Assembly: GCA_007124345.1 (NCBI GenBank)
Contig: SLFH01000348.1
Location: forward strand, 1-16,530
Reading direction: 5' to 3'
DNA length: 16,530 nt
Source: Phycisphaerales bacterium
GTDB lineage: Bacteria > Planctomycetota > Phycisphaerae > Phycisphaerales > UBA1924
Positions 8,092 to 15,901 of this stretch are shown here, piece by piece; positions within the stretch are counted from its first letter, which is position 1, and each line of letters begins with the position of its first letter. A program made the translations under genes and the position numbers. Under the pieces are notes generated by a model. That model was not told where the DNA came from, ran no database searches, and saw nothing but the letters and a program-made list of their open reading frames with translations.

Positions 8092-9228
8092 CTACATCAC
8101 CGTCAGCAGGTCGCGGTCCTCCGTCGAGATCCGGATCTCGGCGCCCGGCAGTCGGTCGCGCAGCGACTGGGCCAGCCTCGGCAGGTAGCCCCGCTCGGTG
8201 TTGGTGTGCCCGGCCAAGAGCACGCTCATCCCCCCGTCGAGCGCCGCGTTGACCTGGTGGTGGCGCATCTCGCCCGTAAAGAACAGTTCCGAACCGATCC
8301 GCCTGGCCAGGGGCGCCATCGATTCGCCCGCCCCGGGAACCACCGCGATTCGCGAGATCGGCTTGTCCTCCCCGAGGATCGCCGCACGGATCCGTGCCCG
8401 CCCGAGGTGCTTCTTGAGCCGTTCGGCGATCTCCGCCACCGTCGCGGGCTGGTCGAGCACGAGCCTGCGCCCGGCGCCGGCGGTCCGGCGCGGCTTGGGC
8501 GCCAGCTCGTACACATCGATCGCGGGCTCTTCGTAGGGGTGGAACGCGCGGAGGGTTTCGAGCGCAAGTGGCAGCGCTTCTTTGGGGCAGACGGTCTCCA
8601 GCCGCAGCTCTTCGACCTGCTCAAGCCGCCCGGCCTGGCCGATCGCGGGGTTGCTCGCGTCAGAGCCGAGGAAGGTGCCGGTGCCGCGCGAGCTGAAGGT
8701 GCACAGCGAGTATTCGCCGATGCGTCCGGCCCCGGCCGTCGCCATCGCGTTGCGGACTGTTTCCAGCGAGCTCTCGGGGAGGAAGGTGACGATCTTGACC
8801 TCGTGCTCGCCATCGGCGGCGGGGCTCATCGAGCGGCAGTCGCCGTGGATCTTGCCCGGCTCGGTCGATCCGCTGATCCCCTCGCAGAGCCAGTCGGTCA
8901 CGCCCCCGGGGACGCTGTCGAGCGCCGTGTGCGCCGAGTAGATGGCGATCCTGGCCTCCGCGGCGCCGAGGATGATGCGTTCCTTGGCCGAGGCGTTGGT
9001 CACGCTTTTCAGCGGCTCCCAGATCGGCGGGTGGTAGGCGACGATCGCGCGCACGCCTGATTCGATCGCCTCGTGCAGCACCGCCTCGGTCAGGTCGATC
9101 GTCAGCAGCACCGGCCCGTCCAGCTCGGTGCGGGGACGGCCCAAGTGCAGGCCCACCCGGTCCCAAGGCTCCGCGTACGAGAGCGGGGCGATCATCTCCA
9201 TCGCGTTGATCAGATCTGCGACCTGCAT
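8092..9228 (-). CDS. Nif3-like dinuclear metal-centre protein with PII/CutA-like insert
   Basis: The ATG at 9228 is preceded by a strong ribosome binding site (GGGAGGA, 5-6 nt spacing), giving 378 residues. The two Nif3 half-domains flank an inserted domain. Metal-site motifs are AYHPPIW (His66), SAHTALDSVPGG (His100, Asp104) and GHTNTERGYL (His341, Glu345), plus HHQVNAALDGG. The insert at about 143-245 contains HEVKIVTFLPE and ends HPYEEPAIDVYEL, the signature of the PII/CutA-like insert of Bacillus YqfO-type Nif3 proteins. The molecular role of the family remains poorly defined (GTP cyclohydrolase I type 2 is a common annotation). The first motif has Tyr-His-Pro where most bacterial relatives have His-His-Pro; as I recall the eukaryotic NIF3L1 group also has YHPP. 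Confidence 0.92.
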   Translation of the reverse strand: MQVADLINAMEMIAPLSYAEPWDRVGLHLGRPRTELDGPVLLTIDLTEAVLHEAIESGVRAIVAYHPPIWEPLKSVTNASAKERIILGAAEARIAIYSAHTALDSVPGGVTDWLCEGISGSTEPGKIHGDCRSMSPAADGEHEVKIVTFLPESSLETVRNAMATAGAGRIGEYSLCTFSSRGTGTFLGSDASNPAIGQAGRLEQVEELRLETVCPKEALPLALETLRAFHPYEEPAIDVYELAPKPRRTAGAGRRLVLDQPATVAEIAERLKKHLGRARIRAAILGEDKPISRIAVVPGAGESMAPLARRIGSELFFTGEMRHHQVNAALDGGMSVLLAGHTNTERGYLPRLAQSLRDRLPGAEIRISTEDRDLLTVM

Positions 9229-9262
9229 CGTGTCCTCCCGTCGGGGTCTGGGCCCGCGCATC

Positions 9263-9268
9263 AGCCTA
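9263..9268 (-). promoter_or_regulatory. Putative -10 box (TAGGCT) of the nif3-family gene
   Basis: TAGGCT on the minus strand lies 34 nt upstream of the ATG at 9228. Transcription would start near 9256, leaving a short leader that carries the GGAGG ribosome binding site, in contrast to the leaderless-looking neighbours. Confidence 0.4.
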
Positions 9269-9327
9269 GGGGGCGAACGCCCGCCCCGGACGCCCGCCCA
9301 CGGCACAGGCCCGGTCGGAAAATCGCG

Positions 9328-9333
9328 TACAGT
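9328..9333 (+). promoter_or_regulatory. Putative -10 box (TACAGT) of the CCA enzyme gene
   Basis: TACAGT is followed by 6 nt and then the GTG start at 9340. This is the spacing expected if the start codon is the first transcribed codon. There is no Shine-Dalgarno. The intergenic region shared with the divergent nif3-family gene is 111 bp. Confidence 0.5.
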
Positions 9334-9339
9334 CCGCGC

Positions 9340-10692
9340 GTGAGTGAGCCTTCGCCCGATCGAGCCTCCCGCGCCGCCCTGGGGATCATCCGCGCCCTCC
9401 GCGACGCCGGGCACACCGCCTACCTCGCCGGGGGGTGCGTGCGCGACCTGCTCATCGGCTCGGCCGCCAAGGACTACGACATCGCCACCGACGCGACCCC
9501 CGACCGTGTCCAGGCCCTCTTTCCAAAGACCCAGGAGGTCGGCGCCAGCTTCGGCGTCGTCCTCGTCAAGCACGAGGGCGTCGCGATCGAGGTCGCGACT
9601 TTCCGCTCAGACGGGCCCTATTCCGACAGCCGCCGACCCGACACCGTCGTCTTCAGCACCCCCGAGATGGACGCCCGCCGGCGCGACTTTACCATCAACG
9701 CCCTGTTTCTCGACCCGCTCGACCTGCGCGACCCGGCCGGCGACCCCAACGGCAATGAGCCCGTCAGGGCCGAGCCCCGCCACCGGGGCGCTGCCGAGCG
9801 CTACACCGAGCAGGGCCTGGTGATCGATTTCGTCGGCGGGCTGGAAGACATCAAGCGCAAACTGATCCGCGCCGTCGGCGACGCGGATAAACGCCTGGCC
9901 GAGGACCACCTGCGGGCGCTCCGCGCCGTCCGTTTCGCCTCCCGGTACGGGTTCGACCTCGACGAGGAGACCGCCGAGGCGATCCGTCGCCACGCGTCGG
10001 AGCTCAGGGGCGTCAGCCGCGAACGCATCGGCGACGAGGTCCGGCGCATGCTCGGGCATCCCAGCCGCCACCTGGCGGCGTGGACGCTCCAGTACCTCGG
10101 GCTCGACGAGCCGGTGCTGCTGGAGCCGAGCCGGAAAGCCGCGCCCAAGAGGCTCGGCCGGATCGGGGATGAGTCGCGTTATTGGACCCGGTTGGCCGCG
10201 TGGGCGATCGACCGCGGCTCGATCATCGAGGCAACACAGATCGCCCCGCTCGTCGCCCGCTACCGAGAGGCGCTGAATCTCTCCAATGAGGAGCGCGACG
10301 GGTTGAAAGCCGTGCTCGGTGGGGTGGCCCACCTGCTCCGGGGGTGGCCGGGGATGTCGACTGCGGCGCAGAAGCGGGCCGCGGCGTCGGACTGGTTCCT
10401 CGAATCCCTCCGGATCGTGGCGTCCGAAAACCCGGAAGAGGGGGCCCGAATCAAGACCCGGGTCGAGCAGCTCCAGCGCACCCCTTCAGGATTGGCCCCA
10501 GAGCCTCTGGTCGATGGTCGGACGCTGATCGAGGCGGGGTTCGCCCCCGGGCCGGTGTTCAAGCGGGTGCTCGACGCGGTCTACGACGCCCAGCTCGAGG
10601 ATCGGGTGTCGACGGCGGCAGAAGCGATCGAGCTCGCCCGCCTGCTGGCAGCCGAGGTCGGCGAGGACGAGGACGAAAGCGGCCCGGTCTGA
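9340..10692 (+). CDS. CCA tRNA nucleotidyltransferase / poly(A) polymerase family (class II)
   Basis: This class II nucleotidyltransferase probably adds or repairs the 3' CCA of tRNAs; poly(A) polymerase relatives share the same fold, so exact specificity is open. The chosen GTG start gives 450 residues and puts the family's N-terminal helix directly before the catalytic core. The frame continues upstream to 9073, but that stretch lies antisense to the nif3-family gene. Visible motifs are GGCVRDLL (31-38), the metal-binding DYDIATD (Asp45 and Asp47), MDARRRDFTINALFLDP (110-126) and EDHLRALRAVRFASRYGF (188-205). An insertion of about 30 residues rich in Asn/Pro/Arg (132-160) precedes DFVGGLEDI. 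No HD phosphohydrolase motif is seen in the C-terminal half. A 477-bp gap follows. Confidence 0.9.
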   Translation: MSEPSPDRASRAALGIIRALRDAGHTAYLAGGCVRDLLIGSAAKDYDIATDATPDRVQALFPKTQEVGASFGVVLVKHEGVAIEVATFRSDGPYSDSRRPDTVVFSTPEMDARRRDFTINALFLDPLDLRDPAGDPNGNEPVRAEPRHRGAAERYTEQGLVIDFVGGLEDIKRKLIRAVGDADKRLAEDHLRALRAVRFASRYGFDLDEETAEAIRRHASELRGVSRERIGDEVRRMLGHPSRHLAAWTLQYLGLDEPVLLEPSRKAAPKRLGRIGDESRYWTRLAAWAIDRGSIIEATQIAPLVARYREALNLSNEERDGLKAVLGGVAHLLRGWPGMSTAAQKRAAASDWFLESLRIVASENPEEGARIKTRVEQLQRTPSGLAPEPLVDGRTLIEAGFAPGPVFKRVLDAVYDAQLEDRVSTAAEAIELARLLAAEVGEDEDESGPV

Positions 10693-10732
10693 CCCCATCG
10701 TGGGTCGCCCGACGCATGAAAATCGGGTGTTT
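10691..10732 (+). terminator. Possible weak terminator hairpins after the CCA enzyme gene
   Basis: Two small hairpins follow the stop codon: GACCC/GGGTC (10691-10695 with 10702-10706) and CCCGA/TCGGG (10708-10712 with 10723-10727). The second is followed only by TGTTTG, a poor U-tract. Confidence 0.25.
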
Positions 10733-10902
10733 GCTCACGGCCGACGGAACAGACGGGCGGGCCGATCGGTTTATATGTCGTTCGGGTATCCGTGGGTTGG
10801 TTCTGCGGATCAGGAGGGCGAACTTGCCCGTATGGGCAGGAGCCGGTTGCTGCAGGGCGGCCTTTCGGGCACGAAGGCGTTGGCCCGGGAGCATCGTTGT
10901 TG

Positions 10903-10908
10903 TAGACT
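10903..10908 (+). promoter_or_regulatory. Putative -10 box (TAGACT) upstream of the ClpP-like operon
   Basis: TAGACT is the only good TAnnnT hexamer between 10778 and the gene start at 11170. It ends 6 nt before an ATG at 10915 that opens an 18-codon frame. It is the best candidate for the operon promoter, implying a leader of about 255 nt. Confidence 0.35.
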
Positions 10909-10914
10909 GGCGGT

Positions 10915-10971
10915 ATGACGGAGCGGGGCCGCCGGGGCGGAAGCCTTGGACGGACTCTTTGTAGGTGGTGA
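10915..10971 (+). CDS. Possible 18-residue leader peptide (very uncertain)
   Basis: The frame encodes a basic peptide, MTERGRRGGSLGRTLCRW, with ATG exactly 6 nt after a -10-like TAGACT. This is the same geometry as the leaderless genes elsewhere in the window. There is no other support for translation, and such short frames arise by chance. Confidence 0.15.
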   Translation: MTERGRRGGSLGRTLCRW

Positions 10972-11169
10972 TCGAGCGCGGCCGGTCGAGGAGTCGATCG
11001 AACCGGGCTCGGCGGTGGGTCGTTCTACACCGTGCCGGTGGGTCGGCATCGCCCGGCTCCTCGGACTGCCTCGGGGATGGGCGGAACAGCCTCCGGGCTG
11101 CACGGGTTTTCAAGCAGAGTGTCCCGGCATCAGAGCGGGCGCGGACGGCATCGAGCGGAGTTGCGTGAT

Positions 11170-12603
11170 ATGAAGACTGAACAGAAGAAGCGTCGCTGGC
11201 TTGGCTCGGGCCTCCTCAGGGGGGCGATCGCTTCGCTGGTGGTCGGCGCCGCGGTGCTGACCGGCGTGCCGGTGGTGTCGCAGCAGGCGTCGGCCGCGGT
11301 GATGCTCTCGACGCCGGACCACATCATCCTGCGTGACAGTCGCGAATTCAAAGGCGAGATTCTGGAGGAGACCGATTCGCAAATCAAGATGCGGGTCTCG
11401 GTCCACGGGATCCAGACGGTGATGACCTTTGAAAAGCGCGAGGTGCTGAGCGTCAAGCGTGGCGAGGGCGCCGGCCAGGCGCAGCAGGCGCAGGAGCGTC
11501 GCCCCGAGCGTGCAGAGGCCCGCCGGGCCGACCGCGGCGCGGACGCCGCCCGCGTTTATGTCGCCGAGTTCAAGGGCCACTTCGGTCGTGACATGGCCGC
11601 GACCCCGATGCGCGAGGCGTTGGAGGACGCGGCTCGTCAGCGGGCCGATTTGCTGGTGATCACGCTGGACCTGCGTTCGTACTTCGCGTTCATCCAGGAG
11701 CAGCGCCGTGAGCAGGGCCAGGACGAGGGCCACTTCAGCGAGATGCAGATGACCGACGACATCCTGCATCTGCTGCGGGTGGACATGCAGCAGATTTTCG
11801 ACACCCCGCCTCGCGTGGTGTTCTGGGTCAAGCAGGCGCTGGGCGGCTCGTGCTTCCTGCCCCTGACCTCCCGCGAGATCTACTTCCACCCGTCGGGCCG
11901 TATGGGCGGGGTGGGGAACCTCGACCTGCTCTTCGGCGGGATGGACGAGGTGGTGCGTCAGAAGCTGATCTCCGCGAACATCGAGATCGCCAAGGGCATC
12001 GCGATCGCCGGCGGGTATCCGCCCGAGATCATCGAGGCGATGGCCATGCGTCGCCAGGTCTGGTCGTACCGGCTCGAGGGCGGACGCCCGGTTTTCCGCC
12101 AGGGCTGGCCCGACGCCGGCCGCGGCGAGATCCTGCTCACCGACGACGGTCGGGGCGAGAACGCCGACACGATCGAGCAGATCGTCCGAGGCGAGGGCAA
12201 CGACACGCTGACAATGACCGCCGACTTGGCGCTGACCCTGGGCATCTCGCGGGGCACGGTGCGGACGCTGGAAGACCTCCTGCTGGAGCTCGGCGTCGGT
12301 CGGAACTTCACCCGCGTCGACGATCGAGCCGAGCGGATCGTCGCCGGGTGGTCGCGCGACCTTGTCAACGCCGAGCGTCGCCTGCGCCAGCTCTTCCGTG
12401 AGTTCCAGGAGATCCAGGTGCAGGGCGATTACAACGAGCGGACCCGCGCCCGCGGGCGCCAGATCCGGACGCTCGAAGAGATCCAGCGTCTGGTCCGTCG
12501 TTTCGACGGTTCGATCAACCCGTTCCTCGGCGTTCCGCCGGTCGAGGAGATCCAGCGGATCATCGAGCGGATCCGTCTGGAGCAGATGGCGGACCGTCGC
12601 TGA
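11170..12603 (+). CDS. Exported ClpP/SppA-fold protein, apparently without catalytic residues (pseudo-protease paralogue)
   Basis: The product is 477 residues from the ATG at 11170, preceded by GGAG with 9-nt spacing. A signal peptide (basic start, hydrophobic stretch, cleavage near SQQASA, about residue 42) implies export. Residues 51-97 form a small beta domain (IILRDSREFKGEILEETDSQ) shared with the next gene. A Gln/Arg/Glu/Ala linker (98-127) follows, then a ClpP/crotonase-like fold from about 128 to 350 and a helical C-terminus rich in Arg/Glu. Aligned with its neighbour, the nucleophile Ser is Gly225 (VKQALGGSCF), the oxyanion SGGG motif is replaced by DLRSYFA, and the Lys position is Asp. 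The only nearby Ser is Ser227, two residues later. It probably acts as a non-catalytic partner of the downstream protein (inference). The gap to that gene is 41 bp. Confidence 0.8.
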   Translation: MKTEQKKRRWLGSGLLRGAIASLVVGAAVLTGVPVVSQQASAAVMLSTPDHIILRDSREFKGEILEETDSQIKMRVSVHGIQTVMTFEKREVLSVKRGEGAGQAQQAQERRPERAEARRADRGADAARVYVAEFKGHFGRDMAATPMREALEDAARQRADLLVITLDLRSYFAFIQEQRREQGQDEGHFSEMQMTDDILHLLRVDMQQIFDTPPRVVFWVKQALGGSCFLPLTSREIYFHPSGRMGGVGNLDLLFGGMDEVVRQKLISANIEIAKGIAIAGGYPPEIIEAMAMRRQVWSYRLEGGRPVFRQGWPDAGRGEILLTDDGRGENADTIEQIVRGEGNDTLTMTADLALTLGISRGTVRTLEDLLLELGVGRNFTRVDDRAERIVAGWSRDLVNAERRLRQLFREFQEIQVQGDYNERTRARGRQIRTLEEIQRLVRRFDGSINPFLGVPPVEEIQRIIERIRLEQMADRR

Positions 12604-12644
12604 GCGCCGGTTTCTGACAAAGCAATCAGGAGGGTGTTTACACC

Positions 12645-13922
12645 ATGACCATTCGAATGACAAAGCTGCTGAGCCTGCTGGTGGCGGCGCTCTTGTCGGT
12701 CTCGCTCACGGCCGCGTCGTGGGCGAACGACCGGGTGACGCTCACCGACGGCACGGTCGTCGAGGGGACGATCAAGCAGGAGCTCGACGGGTACATCTGG
12801 TTCGAGATCCGCAAGGGCGGGATCGTCAACGAGGTGATCTACCGGGCCTCGCAGATTCAGAAGATCGAGCGCAATGTCGGCGCCCAGGCCGACGACACGC
12901 AGCAGACGCAGCGCCGCCCCGAGCGTCGTGACCAGCCCCGCGAGGCCGGCGCCACGGGCGCCCCCCGAGCCGCGGTGATCACCCTCGGCGGCGGGTCGGG
13001 CAAGGACATGGTCGGTCTGTACATGACCGCCGAGTCTGTCCGGCGCGTGATCCCGCAGCTCGAAGAGGACGGGGTCGAGATTCTCGTGCTGCGGATCAAC
13101 TCCGGCGGCGGCGCGCTGCTGGAGATCCAACGCCTCAGCGACCTCATCGAAGAAGAGCTCAAGCCCAAGTTCCGCGTCGTGGCGTGGATCGATTCGGCGA
13201 TCTCGGCGGCCGCCATGACCGCTCACACCGTCGAAGAGATCTACTTCATGACCACCGGCGCCTACGGGGCCTGCACGGGCTTCTACGGCGCATCGGGCAA
13301 GGCGATCACCGACCGCGTACTGGAAGAGGCGCTCTACCTCATGGAGCGGATCTCCGACCGCGGCGGGTACGACCACGCGATCATGCGGGCGATGCAGATC
13401 GATGTCCCCCTCTCGGCCTCCTTCGACGAGCACGGGCGCGTCACCTGGTACCAGGACCACTCGGGCGACCACATCGTCAACCCCGGCGGGCGTGTGCTCA
13501 CCTTCAACTCCCAGACCGCAAAGCGGTTCGGGTTCTCTAAGGGCACTGCCGACAATGTGGACGAGCTCGCCAAGGCGATGGGCCTCACCGAGGTGATCTG
13601 GATCGGCGAGCAGGAGCGTGGCTTCGGCTACCCGATCAGCCGCGCCGAGCGGGAGATCCTCCGCTTCCGCGACCGCGTTGAGCGTGACGAGCGGAACCTC
13701 AATAACTATGTTGACCGGTTCCAGACCTCGCTGGCGGTCGCGCAGAATCGTCCTCGCGAGGAGCGCGGGCCGTTCCTGAACCGGGCCCGAGAGGCGCTGC
13801 GTCAGATCGGGTCCATGGTTCGCAACAACCCCAACTTCGCCCTGTTCGTCTTCGGGACCGACGAGGACGGCTTCTGGGAGTGGTACCGCGAGCAGGAGGA
13901 GATGATCCGCCGCCTCGGCTGA
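12645..13922 (+). CDS. Exported ClpP/SppA/NfeD-fold serine protease-like protein
   Basis: The product is 425 residues, with ribosome binding site AGGAGG (spacing about 11) and a small hairpin, GGTG/CACC, between it and the ATG. A signal peptide ends near SLTAASWA (residue 27). Residues 30-76 form the small beta domain (VTLTDGTVVEGTIKQELDGY), followed by a Gln/Arg-rich linker to about 108. The ClpP-fold core then has LRINSGGGALLEIQRL (149-164, oxyanion glycines), WIDSAISAAAMTAH (181-194, candidate nucleophile Ser187) and YGASGKAITDR, with Lys219 placed as the general base of NfeD/SppA Ser-Lys proteases. The later QTAKRFGFSKGTADNVDELAKAMG resembles the usual SppA/NfeD C-lobe. The tail is helical, possibly coiled coil. 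Peptidase activity in the periplasm is likely but not proven; the substrate is unknown. It forms an operon with its inactive-looking paralogue upstream. Confidence 0.85.
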   Translation: MTIRMTKLLSLLVAALLSVSLTAASWANDRVTLTDGTVVEGTIKQELDGYIWFEIRKGGIVNEVIYRASQIQKIERNVGAQADDTQQTQRRPERRDQPREAGATGAPRAAVITLGGGSGKDMVGLYMTAESVRRVIPQLEEDGVEILVLRINSGGGALLEIQRLSDLIEEELKPKFRVVAWIDSAISAAAMTAHTVEEIYFMTTGAYGACTGFYGASGKAITDRVLEEALYLMERISDRGGYDHAIMRAMQIDVPLSASFDEHGRVTWYQDHSGDHIVNPGGRVLTFNSQTAKRFGFSKGTADNVDELAKAMGLTEVIWIGEQERGFGYPISRAEREILRFRDRVERDERNLNNYVDRFQTSLAVAQNRPREERGPFLNRAREALRQIGSMVRNNPNFALFVFGTDEDGFWEWYREQEEMIRRLG

Positions 13923-13971
13923 TCCTCCCCGGATTTCCGGACTTTTCCATCTCGCACACGCGAACGAGCAG

Positions 13972-13995
13972 CCCGGGCCTCGGCCCGGGTTTTTT
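13972..13995 (+). terminator. Intrinsic terminator of the ClpP-like operon
   Basis: A perfect GC stem (CCCGGGC/GCCCGGG with a CTCG tetraloop) is followed directly by six T residues, 50 bp after the stop codon at 13922. This is the clearest terminator in the window. Confidence 0.9.
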
Positions 13996-14050
13996 CGTGC
14001 GCCGCCCTGTCCCAGACCCGCCCTTGCACATCCTCGGGCGGCCGGAGCGA

Positions 14051-14086
14051 GGGCGGGCCTGTCGGGGGGGGTGTGCGGGGGGCGGG
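14051..14086 (+). other. G-tract cluster with G-quadruplex potential
   Basis: Five G-runs of three or more (14051-14053, 14055-14057, 14064-14071, 14077-14082, 14084-14086) are separated by loops of 1-6 nt. The cluster ends 9 bp before the -10-like hexamer of the M3 peptidase gene, covering the -35 region. Confidence 0.5.
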
Positions 14087-14095
14087 CCGCTCGAA

Positions 14096-14101
14096 TAGCA
14101 T
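14096..14101 (+). promoter_or_regulatory. Putative -10 box (TAGCAT) of the M3 peptidase gene
   Basis: TAGCAT lies 42 nt upstream of the ATG at 14144. Transcription would start near 14108, leaving a leader of about 36 nt that contains the AAAGGAG ribosome binding site. Confidence 0.45.
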
Positions 14102-14143
14102 GGGGCTCTGGCAGCCAACGACCTCGCGAAAGGAGCGCCCTTC

Positions 14144-15901
14144 ATGCCGGCCCAGGCGACCGACTTCATCCCAGCCGAGTTCGACGCGTCCGACTGGCCG
14201 CAGATCGAGGCCCTGCTCGACGATCTGCAGAACCGGACCGTCTCGTCGGCGTCGGATCTGGAGCGCTGGCTGGCGGACCGGTCGGAGCTCGAAGCGGCGT
14301 GCGACGAGGCGATGGCCGATCGCTACATCAGCATGAGCCGCAGGACGAACGACAAGGCGGCCCAGCGTGCGTACACCGAGTTTGTCGAGAAGATCCCGCC
14401 GAAGCTCAAGCCCCGCCTGTTCGAGCTGGACAAAAGGTTCGTGGAGCTTGCGGGCGAGCACAAGCTCGACGAGCATCGTTACGAGGTGATCCTGCGCGAC
14501 ACAAAGGCCGAGGTGGAGCTCTTCCGCCCCGACAATGTGCCGATCCAGACCGAGCTGGCCAAGCTCGCGCAGGAGTACGGGCAGATCACCGGCGAGATGA
14601 CCGTCGAGTTCGAGGGCGAGGAGAAGACGCTGCCGCAGATGGCGGTCTTCCAGGAGTCGCCCGATCGGCAGGTGCGCGAGGCGGCGTGGAAGACGGTCTC
14701 GGAGCGACGGCTCCAGGACGCCGACAAGCTCGATGAACTGCTCGACAAGATGGTCGAGCGCCGGCACAAGATGGCTCTGAACGCGGGCTTCGACAACTTC
14801 ATCGGCTACGCCTTCAAGAGCAAGATGCGCTTCGACTACGGGCCCGAGCACTGCCAGGCCTTCCACGAGGCGTGCGAGAAGCATGTCGTGCCGTTCAACA
14901 AACGGCTGTCTGAGCGTCGGCGCGAGGCCCTCGGCGTGCGTTCGCTGCGTCCGTGGGACCTGAGCGTGGATCCCAAGGGGCGGGGGCCGCTGCGCCCGTT
15001 CAATGGCGGTCACGAGCTGTTCGACAAGTCGATGCGCGCGTTTGAGAAGCTCGACAACCGGCTGGCGGAGATGTTCGAGGTGCTGGGCGAGGGGCTGCAC
15101 GGCGAGGGCGAGGCCGAGGGCGTGTACCTCGATCTGGACAGCCGCAAGGGCAAGGCGCCCGGCGGGTACCAGTACATGCGCGACTACACGCGTCGCCCGT
15201 TCATCTTCATGAACGCGGCGGGGGTGCAGCGCGATGTCGAGACGATGGTGCACGAGGCCGGGCACGCGTTCCACTCGATGCTGCTCGTCGAAGAGCCGCT
15301 GCTGCACTACCGCCACGCGCCGATCGAGTTCTGCGAGGTCGCGTCGATGGCGATGGAGTTCATGACGATGCCCTACTGGGGCGGGCCCGATGGCTTCTAC
15401 CCCGACGAGACCGACCACGGACGGGCCGTCCGCCAGCACATCGAGAGCTCGGTGAGCATCCTCTCGTGGATCGCCACGATCGATCTTTTCCAGCACAAGC
15501 TGTACGCCAAGCCGGACCACAGCCGCAAGGAGCGGACGGACACCTGGCTCGAACTCGACGACCGCTTCGGGTACATGGGCCGGGCGCAGGCCGACTTCTC
15601 AGGACTCAACCCCCGCTTCCGCGAGACGACTTGGCAACGCCAGGGGCATCTCTACGGCTCGCCCTTCTACTACATCGAGTACGGCATCGCCCAGCTCGGC
15701 GCGATGGGCGTCTGGCTGCACTCGATGGAAAAGGGCGAGAAGAGCGCGATCGACGCGTACATCGAGGCGCTGGCCCTGGGCGGCTCGCGCCCGCTGCCCG
15801 AGCTGTTTAAAGCGGCTGGCCTGCCCTTTGACTTCGGGCCCGACATCGTCGGTCGCCTGGTCGACCGGGCGGAGCGCGAGCTGGAGAAGCTGCCGGAGTG
15901 A
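14144..15901 (+). CDS. M3-family oligoendopeptidase (PepF-like zinc metallopeptidase)
   Basis: The 585-residue protein has the usual length of the M3B/PepF group, cytosolic zinc peptidases that cut short peptides. The ribosome binding site AAAGGAG sits 8 nt before the ATG. The zinc motif HEAGH (His370, Glu371, His374) is followed by EVASMAMEF, whose Glu398 is the expected third ligand, 28 residues after the first His as in the family. The substrate-side Tyr/Gly-rich segment GSPFYYIEYGIAQLGAMG near residues 506-523 is also typical. The N-terminal 200 residues are helical and charged, as in PepF. No signal peptide is seen. The gene is monocistronic, between a strong terminator upstream and a repeat region downstream. 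A 12-bp direct repeat spans the stop codon. Confidence 0.95.
   Translation: MPAQATDFIPAEFDASDWPQIEALLDDLQNRTVSSASDLERWLADRSELEAACDEAMADRYISMSRRTNDKAAQRAYTEFVEKIPPKLKPRLFELDKRFVELAGEHKLDEHRYEVILRDTKAEVELFRPDNVPIQTELAKLAQEYGQITGEMTVEFEGEEKTLPQMAVFQESPDRQVREAAWKTVSERRLQDADKLDELLDKMVERRHKMALNAGFDNFIGYAFKSKMRFDYGPEHCQAFHEACEKHVVPFNKRLSERRREALGVRSLRPWDLSVDPKGRGPLRPFNGGHELFDKSMRAFEKLDNRLAEMFEVLGEGLHGEGEAEGVYLDLDSRKGKAPGGYQYMRDYTRRPFIFMNAAGVQRDVETMVHEAGHAFHSMLLVEEPLLHYRHAPIEFCEVASMAMEFMTMPYWGGPDGFYPDETDHGRAVRQHIESSVSILSWIATIDLFQHKLYAKPDHSRKERTDTWLELDDRFGYMGRAQADFSGLNPRFRETTWQRQGHLYGSPFYYIEYGIAQLGAMGVWLHSMEKGEKSAIDAYIEALALGGSRPLPELFKAAGLPFDFGPDIVGRLVDRAERELEKLPE

Larger units (their letters stand above)
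10693..11169. other. 477-bp intergenic region: probable promoter and long leader of the ClpP-like pair
   Basis: No convincing gene is seen. An open frame at 10700-10918 (+) has clearly weaker G/C bias at third positions than the genes and no homology I recognise. AT-richer bases near 10770-10777 break the background. Two hairpins are visible: TGCCC/GGGCA with a GTAT loop at 10825-10838, and GCCTTTCG/CGAAGGC around 10860-10880. A -10-like TAGACT at 10903-10908 would start a leader of about 255 nt. The rest, 10972-11156, is GC-rich and without a known riboswitch or RNA signature that I could recognise. Confidence 0.5.

Noticed and set aside
9073..9339. Upstream extension of the CCA enzyme
   Set aside because: The extension runs antisense through the start of the nif3-family gene and precedes the family's normal N-terminus.
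10820..10885. Possible small RNA (SRP, 6S or tRNA-like)
   Set aside because: Hairpins exist, but none of the conserved sequence blocks of these RNAs could be found.
10700..10918. A 72-codon + frame after the CCA enzyme gene
   Set aside because: Third-position G/C bias is much weaker than in real genes here, there is no ribosome binding site, and no homology is recognised.
11110..12663. A 517-codon open frame on the - strand
   Set aside because: It is antisense to the first ClpP-like gene, which has a signal peptide and a paralogue next to it; the minus-strand translation has no recognisable motif.
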